A stretch of 64,000 bases of DNA from the NCBI GenBank assembly GCA_033964015.1, contig CM066913.1:7744953-7808952 (forward strand), written 5' to 3'. Shown in pieces: positions 48,757 to 60,700 of this stretch. Under the pieces are notes generated by a model. The model searched no databases and was not told the DNA's origin. It saw only the letters and a list, made by a program, of their open reading frames with translations. The number at the start of each line of letters is the position of its first letter. The first letter of the stretch is position 1. Made by a program: the position numbers and the translations under genes. Source of the stretch: Scolanthus callimorphus. Taxonomy: Eukaryota; Cnidaria; Anthozoa; Actiniaria; Edwardsiidae.

Positions 48757-49423
48757 AGAATACGTAAAGTTAAAAAGAATAGTTCGATGGATCGAGAAAT
48801 AGCGAGATAATAAACGATCGTTTTCGAGGTTTTTAGCCTTCGCTGGTCATCGTTACGGGACGATACTTCTTTGTTTTGAGATGCGCAGAACAGCTGCGCA
48901 GATGCGTGAAAGGCTCCCTTAAGTTGGCTCACTATTTGAGTACGCGAGTTACTATTTACTAGATTTAAACAAAGCTCTGTTTTGTAGAATTTAGCAGCCA
49001 GACCAGTATGGTAACATCAAATGTGACATCTTCTATCCATACTGCTGGGCGAGATACATACATACTCGGGCTGGGCGCCAGCCTTTATTGAAATAGCTGT
49101 TTGAAGGATTGCATTCGCGAGCCAACACTAAACGGTTACATTTGATGTAATGTGATGTTTTCATCTTCAGAAAGACAAATATTTCTTCATGTAAACATCA
49201 CGTGGTTTGCAATGGACAATTCAAGAGTATAATGCCCAACATAAACACATATCGTAAAGAATGCTTTATTTTTTTTTGAAGACATGCTTATCGTAGTGCT
49301 TCATGATTATCTATTGTCATTAATAGTTATGAAAATACAAAAAATATGATTATTATTCAAGGTTGATCTGTGACATTTACACGAAAAGAAACAAGGCAGA
49401 GTTTGGAACTCCCTTGTTGACAC

Positions 49424-49741
49424 AATCTCGTTCCCAGAGCCCGTGGATCTTTAAGCCAGCGGCGCGCTGACAAAAAGAAATGCGGGCTCTGGGAACGAGA
49501 TTGTTGTTGACCATTCTCGAACCCAGAGCTCCCCGGCTCGTCTGCTCGCAGGGGAGGCTCTGGGGGCATCCATTTGAGGGCCGTGGCTGATTGGCTGATT
49601 TTGAGCGTTGGAGCATGCGCTGAAAGGTCTTTCTCTCAGCGGCTCTGTATTAAATCCCGCGCATGCGTCAGTGGCTGTCACCAGAGCCTCCCCCGCGAGC
49701 TTATGATCCGGGGAGCTCTGGGTTCGAGAATGGTTGTTGAC
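49424..49741. repeat. two abutting inverted-repeat elements
   Basis: The first (49424-49502) pairs AATCTCGTTCCCAGAGCCCG with CGGGCTCTGGGAACGAGATT, perfect over 20 bases. The second (49503-49741) pairs CCATTCTCGAACCCAGAGCT with AGCTCTGGGTTCGAGAATGG, also perfect. Both ends share the CCCAGAGC word, so the elements are related. Confidence 0.75.
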
Positions 49742-51669
49742 ACAAACATTCACGTACCCAGACATGCGCAGAAAGTTATTTCTCTCAATTGCTGCACAGG
49801 GAGCCCAGAAAACGCCAGACGGAAGCCATTTCGTGGTAATGAGGCCCTGGTGGACGAGTCTAGGCAAAGCATAATTAGCCAATCAGAAAAGACCAGAACG
49901 CAGGGCAAGGAAAATAGATTTTCCTTTCGCTTTATTCAGCGAAAAATATAAATATTTCATTTTGTTTTCTTGATTTAACTGCAAATGTGAGCTCCTTGCG
50001 ATGGCGTGTTACCAGAGCGAGTTGACGAGCGAGCCACGGAGGGCTGGATATACGAGAATGGGCACAAACAACTTTTCAGCTAGAAAATATCTTTACCCCT
50101 CCATTTTTAGCTAATATATATTTTTTTAAATCAATTCATGTACGACTGGACGTATTTGTGGGTAGGGACAGGGGAACAGCAAAGTGGAACCCCCCTTCAA
50201 ATAATCCTGGGTACGCCCGTTTCCAAACACCCATTAGGGATTTGTTATAGGACTTGCTCTCGAAAATATCGCCGCGACTGTTTCATCTGTGTAGGTTTTT
50301 AACAAGGATCCGTTTGTAAAGCAACAATCGTGTAACATAAAGAATGTATTATTGAAGGGCCTGGATACGCCCTGGCATTATTTGATCATTTACAACGATA
50401 AGGCATGGGATCTTCAAAAGTACTTGTTTATTGTATGTGAAAACAATTATACTCAAGAAGAGCAAATGCAATATTTATCAACAATGGCTTTAAGCAAAGC
50501 CTTACTTCGATTTTTAGGTAATATCTTAATGATATTATTCGAGAATACTTGGTTATACAAAAACTGGTTTTCTAATTACTTTTGTATTTTTTACGTATAA
50601 AAGATGAAGAGGAAATTGAATTTTATTTTTACAGCCTCAATTGTAACAAACGAATCAAATACCTAGATTTAATATTATTTTCTACACCTATATGCAAATC
50701 CATCATACTTACAGTAAAGTAGATTACAGCACGAGCAAAGGTTTTATGTTGTCCATGAAAATCTACAACCAAATATCGTAGGTAACAACTGGCCGTGGGT
50801 TAACTAGAAACGCATAACACAGATTACGTTTGGGCCAAACCAATCCAATATTGTTGAACTACGATGTGCCTCCGAGTCACGTTAGAGTAGATTTCGTATG
50901 ACTGTGAAAAGTGCCGCGACACAGAACTCACCGTACTAACACACGCTCATGTTTATAAACTGTTTCTATAGGATGAGTGATCCAAAAATGTAAAGCGCTT
51001 AGAGCTTTAAAAATATGCGCTATATAAGCACAGTTACTTTACTTTTTACTTTATCGCGGCACGGAACCTGGTCTGCTGTAGATACGCAAGGAAATCGCAC
51101 GGTCGCGGCGCGGCACAACTTTATTGCGGCATTTTTCGCAGTCATACGAAATCTGCTCGTGTCCCGTTTCAAATTCTTTCCTTCCTTCAGAAATTTTTGG
51201 AGATCCGTGTGAAGTAGCCAATGTATCTCAGTCTTTCATTCAAAACGTGCTCAGAGAAGGAGAAAGAGAGCCGCCATTTTAAAAAGATCCACCATTACAG
51301 AATAGGACGACTATCAATCTTTTTCAGGTTTCTTTTCGAATTCAGACCAGAAAATAACCCGTCACCTTGTGACGAAAATGTTTTAACTTTTCACTTCCTC
51401 ATGTTTTCTCATAAATTGGAAAGCAGACTACGTAGTCTGCAAACTCTTTGCTTTGCAAAATATTTGTTACGGGTTCCCTGTGTCACCACGCGCTCCAAAA
51501 ATGGCGGGAATTTAGGCGGGAAAAATCAGCCAATTAGAAATGTTCCTCGCACAGACAAGCGTCCTATCTAGATAATTTTCCACAAAATCTTTCTTTACTA
51601 ACCAATGTTTACATGAGAAAATCAAGCAACCTTTACTCGTGCTGTCACTATCAAGATTCTTCTAATCCA
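49742..51669. other. intergenic, no gene recognised
   Basis: Downstream flank of the nexilin-like gene. No exon with credible borders is seen. CCACGCGCTCCAAAAATGGC near 51486 and other GC-richer words do not extend into a recognisable promoter. Confidence 0.4.
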
Positions 51670-51675
51670 TTTAAT
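51670..51675 (-). terminator. poly(A) signal of the nexilin-like gene
   Basis: TTTAAT on the plus strand is ATTAAA on the minus strand, 26 nt past the stop codon. Confidence 0.5.
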
Positions 51676-51700
51676 AACTATCTAGCACACAGTTTAATGC

Positions 51701-54700
51701 CTAGTTTATAGTGTAGACTTTGCTATCGCCGTTCGTGTACGCAGTCTGGAAGGTGCTCCCGGCAATGCTCTTTGGGCGCTGTCTGCGATTGTCGGGTTTC
51801 TCTCTTCGTTGTATAACTGAGTCATCTTGCCAAGTTGTCAAGTCCGCCCCGCTTGTGCTCAGCGGTCTCGTTTGACGCTCGCCTTTTGATCTGCGGAGAA
51901 CTGGTCCTCCTTGCTGGAAGGCGCTGAACTTGCTGAGATCTAGTCGCCTTGGGACTGGCTTTTCCTCGTCTGGCAAAAGTTCAGGCTAATAAGAGTAAAG
52001 ACTAGGTCAAAAAAAGTTGACCGCACATCTTTTTTACATTTTGTTAGTCGACTCTTCGGATCATTATTGCAACAAGCGATCTGCTGGTTACGTATGCTAG
52101 ACGCAAGGAAGTTGGGGCATTCTATCCCAAGAAAAAATTGTGAAAATTTCGGCCTCGAGATGGCCGGAAATGCATCAAAATTACGTGCTAAATTACGAGA
52201 AAATCCAGAAAAGCAACTGTAGATGCAACACGTGATGTGAAACGACAAAAATATCCAACACACTTACTTGGAATAACATTTAGAAAATATCAGGTTATTT
52301 GCTTATTTACTTTGGTAGCATTGGAACGATAACATGAAGAGTAGTTACACGTAGAGTACATCTTGTTGCCACACAATTCAAATCATGTGATTATTCCTTT
52401 GGGTGGTTACAATTGTTCATCTTATACATACTGGCATGCGCTCGGTCGTGTGTAAGAAATTGTACAATTAAAACCACCCAAAGGAATCATCACATGATCG
52501 GAATTGGGTGGCAACAAGATGTAAACACCGTTAGCCGATTTGGTCTATTGCTAGGTTTGAGAGGAAACATATCTTTCTTAGCTTTCTTAGGAACTTAGCT
52601 GTGACACCAGCTGCAGGCTGTACACCACAGGGGGTTATAAGCATTGTGCAAACATGAAGTTGCGATATTTAACTAGCCATGTAACCTTACTTAGTATTTA
52701 TCTCACCTCTTGTGAAACGTCTCCTCTTCTTTGCTCTTCAGCATTCCTAAAAATTACCATGAAAAACTTATTTTTACCATTATCTCCTTAAATTAAGCTT
52801 AAATTCATCATGCGCAACTTTCCTTGGCACAACTTTTACCACTCCGAAAGTTTAGCTTTAGTTTAGCTACAAGAATATAGTAATTTTGCTTAGACACTTT
52901 ACAGGTAGGCGGTCGACGGTGTTTCATCACAATAAGGGGTCGGGGGACGTCCAGTTGCGACCAAGTTAGATGTCATCTTGCAGGCGAGAAATATCATAGG
53001 GGGTAGGAGGAGGGATTACCGTCCGCCTGTCCCAACTTTATTGCCCGCGCGTTCAGAATGACGACAACATGATTGGTCACAACTCCATCCTTTTTGAGAT
53101 GAAAACGCCACCCATCGCCTGCAGGTAGATAATGTAAGAATTCGCCTCGTACCTTAAGGTCACCTCCTGGCCATTAACTCCCTCGTGTCCTTGGTCCGTC
53201 GTTCTCGTATCGTACGACACTTGTCCTCTACTCGACTGCTGTTCAAGGCGAAGTTTCTCCATCTCTTCTCGCTCCTGTAGAGCTCTTTGTCGTTCCAGCT
53301 CCACTTTTCTCCGTTCCCGTTCAGCTCTGTCTTCGTCAAACGATTGAGAGTAGCGAGTCAGATTTAGGCGCCCAACAGATTTCGTTTCCCGTTCTGGAGG
53401 CGAACTATCCAACTCGTAAGGAGCTTCAGATTGAACCTCCTGTACCGCAGAGCTCTGTATTATTTCAGAAGAGCTGCTGCGGGATTTTCTTTCCTCTTGC
53501 ACGCTTGGCCTGGTTTCCGTAACCACTTGCTGGACACTAGAGGCTGATTTGCGTGCTTTGCCTCTTTTTAGCTCCTCCCTAGCGCGTTCCATCTCTTCTT
53601 TTTCTTCGCGAAGTCTTTGCTCCTCTAGCATTCGCGCTCGCCGCTGTCTTTCGCGTTCTTCTTCCTGACGCTGTTGTATGATCATTTGTACGTTGAGAGG
53701 CTTAACTTCTGTTTTGATTTTCTCGTCGTACGAAAGCGCTTCTTTCCTTTCTCTTTCGATTTCGTCTAGTTCGCGCGACGTCGGCGCGCTTTGTACATCT
53801 GTGGCTATCTCCATGGTGATGATCTCTCCTGTGGCAGGTCTGACCTCTTTCGGTGGAGTTTCGTGTCTCGTGCTCTTAACCGACGATCTCCTAGGCACTG
53901 GCTCCTCAACGGTAGACTTCTGGAACTTAGAGAACTGCGATAAATCAAGTTTATTGACGTTCTGCGATTTCTCAGGTGTCGTTTGTTCACGTTCTTCTAA
54001 TATTCTCCTGTGCTCGTCAGTGAGATACGCGTCTTTGTTTTCCGACTCGGTTCTTTTTAAGCTTTCCTCCATCTCATGGCGTGCGCGCTCCATTTCTTCT
54101 CTCTCAGCTCTGATTCTCTGCTCCTCCAACATTCTCGCCCGCCTCTGACTTTCTCGTTGCTCATCCTGTCGCTGCTGTATTATCCTGGTTACATCCAGTG
54201 GCTTCACCTCAGTCTTTATCCTTTCATCGTAAGACAAAGACTCGCCTCTTTCTCTTTCAATATAATCGATTTCTAGATCCTGTGGTGGTGCACTTTCAAC
54301 TTCATTTTTCGATTCAGCAAAGACTATGTCTTTAGTTCTGGAGACATCCCTTTGAGGTGACTCTTTCTTGGAATCTCGTGAGGAGCGCCGCACAGGCGGA
54401 GTTGTCTCTTCTGGTTCCTTTCGGAATTTTGAAAATTGTGCCAAATCAAGCTTGCCAACATTGGTGGGTTTTTCAAATGACTGAACATTTATTTCTTCCT
54501 CGTATTCTCTGGAATCGCTTACCCTTGTTCCCTTGAGTTCTTGCTTAGCTCGCTCAATTTCTTCTCTCTCTGCTCTGAGCCGCTCCTCCTCGATCAATTT
54601 CAAGCGCCTTTGCCTTTCTCTCTCTTCATCTCGCCTTTGCTGTGATATCCTGTCCACATCAAGACGTCTGACCTCGCTCTTGACTCTTTTCATAGGACAA

Positions 54701-57700
54701 ACCTTGTTCCCTTTCCTTCTCAATAAAACTAATATCCTCCGGTGCACTTTCTACTTCATGCTCAGCTTCTACAAAGACAATGCTTTCAGTCACTTGTTGA
54801 CTTGGTGGCTGCTTTTCTGTGCTTCTTGACTGCGGTCTTTGTGGCGACGGGGGTTGTGCGGTCGATTCTTGCCGGAATTTGGAGAACTGGTTCAAGTTAA
54901 GCCTGCCAACATTCTGCGGCTTCTCTGTCACTGGAGTATTGACTTCGTCGGCAGGTTCATAGAATAGGGTATCACTCTCCTTGGGAGTCTCTATTCTGGC
55001 TCGTGCTTTTAACTCCTCCCTTGCGCGTTCCATCTCAGCTCGTTCCTCACGGAGCCGTTGTTCCTCCAGCAATCTCGCCCGTTTTTGACTTTCCCTTTCC
55101 TCTCCCTGTCTCTGCCAGATAATCTTATTAACGTCCAGCCTGTTTACCTCGCTCTTGATTCTCTCGTCGTAAGAGAGTGCCTCTTCCCGTTCCCTCTCGA
55201 TAACGTTATTTTCAGGCGGGGCGCTCTGTACGTCTTGCCGCGTCTCAACGGAGACCAAGATTTCTTCACGACTCGCTTGCGCCTCCTTAGGTGAAGTCTC
55301 CTTCGTATGCTTAACTGAGGACTTCCGAGGTGGCGCCATTTCTACTACCGGTTTTTTCTGGAACTGTTTAAAGTGGGACAAGTCCAACTTATTGACACTG
55401 TATACCTTTTCAGCAGCTGGATAGTCTTCTTCATCCGAAGGAAGGTTGCCTTTTCTTCTTGCCTCCTCCTCTCTTAGTTTCTGTATTTCTTCGTACTCTT
55501 GTCTTTCTCGCTCTTGTTCGAGTATCTTCTTGCGAGCCTCTACCTCATCCTCCTCGCTCCTGACGTACATTTCCAGTTTCAACTTCCCGACTTGCTTCTT
55601 CGGTTCCTCGTATTCGAGCTCTTCTGGTTGACTTTCCACAACAGTAGTAGTATTTTCTTCAATAATGAATCCCTCATCTTCACCATACATTTTCGTACGG
55701 CTTTCCTTCCTGGCTAGCTTTCTCTCCTGACGCTTCTCTTCCTTGAATGTGGGCGACATCCTTCTTCTTGGAATTGGGCTGACGCGTTTTGGCTCTTCGA
55801 CCTCGAAGTGAGCCTTGGATTGTTGTGACAGCTTCTTCACGACTCTAGGCCTATCGCTTTCCCTTTCGTCGGGAAAGACATCACTTTCAAACTCCTCCGA
55901 TCTTTGTTCTCTCTTCAGAAGTTCCATTTCTTCCTTCTCGGCTCGAATGCGCTCTAGTTCTTTTTCTTTGCGCTTTTCTTCAGCTTTGCGTTCATCCTCT
56001 TCCCGCGCTTGTATCATCCAGTCATCTAGTTTCAGCCTCCCCACACTAAGCCGCTTTACTTCGTACTCATCCGTATTGTAATCATATTCAGGGGTCGATT
56101 GCACTTCGGTAGCCGGCTGTTGTACCACAATCTCGTCCTCTCTTTGGAAGGGGACATCATCCACTGACGTCTTATGGCGTCTCACCGGGATCTCCTCCTG
56201 AATTTTGTCTTGCTGGAACTTAGAGAAAATACCATGGTCCAGTCTTCCTACATGTCTAATTTCATCAACATTAGTATTATCAACAATAACATTATTATTA
56301 GCAATATTCATATCGCAAGCCTCATCTTGAGCGCGTTTCATTTGTTCGATCTGCTCGCGCTCCTCTCTAAAACGTTCTTCCCAATCTCGTTGCTCCTGTT
56401 CACGCTGAGCTTTGCGATCGTCCTCCACCTTTGATGGCTGATGTCGCTCTTTTTGAGGAGACCCTTTTGGGGTCAATCCCACATCATCACTGCCAACACT
56501 CGCAAATGAAAACCGTGTCTTATCTAGTTTTTTAACGCTTCGAGTGCGAACCTCGTCTCCGTTTACCTTTACTTCATCGTCCACACCAGGGATGTCCTGA
56601 ACTTTCACTTCCTGTCGGTGGATGACTCGCTTTTCTCGAACAACTCGAGGAGGCTCCTCATCATTGCTTCTTGAGAAAATACTATCATCTATTGACAATT
56701 TCCGACTGCTTTATCGCGAATGCGGCGCTCATAGATATTTTCATCGAGTTCTGTTCCATCCACATCTGGAGCGGAATAATTGTCGGGCGCAGCCTCAACG
56801 TTTGGAACGCTCTGTACTTCCACTCTTTCAGTGAAAACTATCCGATCCGTCACCATGGACGGTTCTTCCTCGGATTTTCGCACTCTTGTTTCGGGTTGCG
56901 CTTCCCCGTTTCTCTGGAACTGCTCGAACATCCCTCGATTAATCTTGCCAACATTCTGTGATCGCACTTTTGCGTCGTACTCATCGTCAATGAAATCTTC
57001 ATGTCTAATATCAGGTTCCTTTTCTCGTTCATTGCGTCGCCTTTCAGCCTCCCTCTCGCGCTCGATTTCTTCTCGCTCGCGACGCCTTCGTTCATCATCA
57101 AGACGTCTGCGCTCAGCTTCGACGTCTCTCTCCTGAAGAACGCTTCGGTCGAGTTTATTAACGTACGGGCGATCATCATCCTAAGGGCGAAGAAACGTGC
57201 GAGGATTAGGATGATCGTACAATGAGCATACCCTCAAAATCATATGACTAAACATCAAAAGTACCGTTCATACTTACTCGCACTAGACGTTGCAATATTT
57301 CTGTAGCACGCGTTACAGCAGGGGATAGCCCCTCGTTTATAGGAATTATTGAGCTTTTTTATTACGGATTTTTTGCGGTTGTAATCTGAAGCTAGTAATT
57401 TTCAGTCACAAGGTATTTGGAATATTAAAACTTATTTACCTTTTTAAATCAGAGTTTCAGTTTGATGATTGAGGATTGTAGCAGTGATAAATCAGTCTTC
57501 GGGTAGCATTTAAGAAGGAAGCCAATTTCGGACTTGGATCCTTACCTCTATAACGACCGATTCTTTCTCGGAGACTTGCACATCAAGGCTCGTAGGCACA
57601 AGAATCTTCTGCTTGGATTCTGTTTTCTGCATTTTCTTGAGAACCTCATATCTACTGGTGTCTCCTTTCTTCACTTTCTTTGGCCCCTCTGGCGCTCTCT

Positions 57701-60700
57701 CATCTTTTTGCAAGCCTAAATGGAATAACAAACATCAGTAGGGTTACAAATGAGACCTTGATTTCGATGGGTGCATGATTTGGGCTAATTGGTGAGACGT
57801 TTAAGCTAAAAAAGTTAGCTTCACGTGCGTCGAGTACCTTTTGCTCCAATCAGAGCAACTGATCGTACGAAATCAATCAAATCCAGAGTGAGCCGAATAG
57901 TCCATTCTACCTTGGGCAAGAGGTTTAATGGAACCACGACTAATGTCTGCAACACCTCCCTTATCTAGTTCACCATGATGGTTTCCCCTTGGATGCATAG
58001 AGGTGATTTACACAAAGCTATGAGACTTTTAACCCAGTTTCACACTAACGCAATGTGTTAAATGGTATATCTGTATAAAGAATCTGTATAAACTTGTATC
58101 TAGTGTGAATCACACATTGTATTTGTGCACTGATTCGCGGCCGTGTGGATTTCGATTTTACCCTTTTTTACGTAATGATTTTGACAGAATTATCTTTCGT
58201 TTGAAAGTCTCTTCGCAACATGTTCATTGATATGTAAATGAATTGTTGCAAAACTACTTATCTTTAATTAGCATATTGGCTAGGAAACGGCAACTATCAA
58301 ATACTAAGCGCGTTGCTTCCTATACACAAATACGGACGTGCGCGCCCCGCGAAGCCAAACTATCACAATGAATGTACAGCAGAAATGTGAAGTTGTACTG
58401 ATTAAAACGATGCAGTGCGTACCTCAAAACACTTTCTGGCTACTCCCCTCTTCAGTTTTCTTTATAGGCCTATTTTCCTGTATTGTTGAATTAATGGCGC
58501 GCATAGTTCGCCTCATATTATGCGTGAAAAGGAGCCGGAAAAAGCCTACGGAACTCTTTAGAAGGAACTCTTTAGAAAAGAGTACGAGCAGCCTTGGTGC
58601 TCCAGTTTGCCAACAAGGCATGAAGTGAATCAAAGAAACGTGGGCAACTAAACAGTCAGTTTTGCCTCGAGAACATCGCAAAGAGCTTGTGTGGCATGTA
58701 AAAAAACATATCTCTAGGTGCGTGTCAACAGCTGTACTTATTTGGGCTTACCTTGAAATAAGGAGAGCTTGAGCTTGCCAGGCTGCCCTTGGCCGGTCCA
58801 TTTGTCCCACTTAACTTCCTCTTGGCTAAGATAATGCACCTCGTCTACATCCACGTGAGGTTTTCTGTCATCCACCTCCTCATCAGATGCGTCTAGTGCA
58901 CCCTGGCCATCTGATTCATCCCATAGAGGCTAAAGAATGTAAAGCATGGCGATTATTTAACAATTATTCCTCATGTCATATATTTCCTACATTTTACGTT
59001 TTTGTAACAAAAAAATCACATTTCTTAAAAACTAATGACTCGAACAGGAACAGGAACCGGCCACGATTTCTTTGAACAACTATTTTCTTCAGAATAATTA
59101 TCCCGTGACCCTGCGCATTTGAATCTCATAGATGAAAGGGTAGGCAACTGGTTCGGGCCACCTTAACCCTACGGCAAGATTAATAAACTGGAATCCATAT
59201 CAAGCGCGCAGTAAGAAGTACATTCGCAAACCGAATCTTATAGCCCTCGTAGCGGCTCTAAAGGGAAGGGGAGGCAGTCGGGGCGAGCGAAAACCGGAAG
59301 AAGCGCGGCCACAAGAGTCGAAACAAATCAGATTCCCAATTTACAATGTCTACGCTAATAACGCACTTTGGGGAGTTGTTATCCAGCTACACTAAAAGGT
59401 GTATAAATATTGCAGTAGTAAAACACGACCGAGTACAAATATCTCGTTCTTTGTCTTGAAAAGAAAGGTTGGATAATAAATAACTTATGAGACATTTTGG
59501 TGTACAATATCACTGGATGTTGTTTCTCTTCTGACACGAAAAAATAACCAGCGATATTGTACTCCAAATTATCTATAATAATATACATTTAATGCAATGT
59601 TTCCATTTGAACATATGCAGAGCCTCTACAACTCTAACTCCACGTTTACTCGAAATCACATTTCCGCAGCCATCACAAGAACAAACATTTTTGGGTGGGT
59701 GGGATGGGGGTAATTCGAAAATAATCATTACCTCCTCCTATTGATATTTGTTTACTTTTCTGTATAAAGTATAATTAACATTATTCCTCGAGCCCGAATG
59801 GGCTCTGAGTTTTTAGCCCATGAGGCCGAAGGCCGAATGGGCTATTGACTCAGAGGCCATGAGGGCGAGAGGAAATTGTTTTAGTCAAATCACACTAGTA
59901 GGTCAATTTGTATTGCCAAAACAATGTTTTTGTTCTTGTCATTTGCCATTTTCTGGCTTTCAATCCCACACTTTTCGCTACTAGTAGGCTATAACTTATA
60001 GCCTACTAGTAGCTCAACCAATCAAAATGCAGCATTGATAATAGACCACTAGTGTGATTTGACTAATTATTAATATTGCCTTAGAGTATCTATACGTCCT
60101 GAGCACCATATAAAGGCATGTTAATGCGATGGCTTCAAATAGTTTCAATAGTTTACTCATTAACAGTGAGATATCACGGTTATAACGCCACTCGTGAGGT
60201 GGCTATGAGTTCATAGTCACTTTGAATTCTCAGCAGAGGTAAACAGAGATGTGTGAACACGAATAGACCTCAATTGAGAGGCAACTATCATGGTTTGTCA
60301 TGATTTTGGGGTTATTTTAAGCATTTTAAGTAGTTTAAATGTAGTCAAATTCACAAGAAATGAGCACAATAATCATCTACGTTTGTTAAATATCCTTTCC
60401 GCTGCTAGATACGTACACATCTTGGAGTATTTTCGTGTATTATCGAGCGGATGGAATTGGATTGCAAATTGGCATTTTTGATTTCCGTTACCGGGCTGAA
60501 CAAATTTCAAACTTGGAAAATTAAGTTCTTTTTTCTTTCTAAGACTAAGTTGAAACATAATATAGGTTTCTGATTGTATATGTAGAACACTGGTCTATCA
60601 TATCATAATATTTTGTTGAAACAACGGTAATAGTAACTCTAGTGGAAAATAATACAAATGCAAAGGAAAATGAGAAGTTACCTTTGGTGCGGTCTCGGTT

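Noticed and set aside
49451..49951. Open frames of 125-143 codons over the inverted repeats
   Set aside because: They span the palindromic elements on both strands and show no domain or splice context.
53678..56961. Serine/leucine-rich plus-strand frames across the nexilin-like exon
   Set aside because: They are antisense shadows of the charged helical repeats; the minus strand has matching splice sites and repeat motifs.
58338..58681. Small genes in the 57.7-58.7 kb interval
   Set aside because: The region is an intron of the nexilin-like gene and the frames have no family resemblance.
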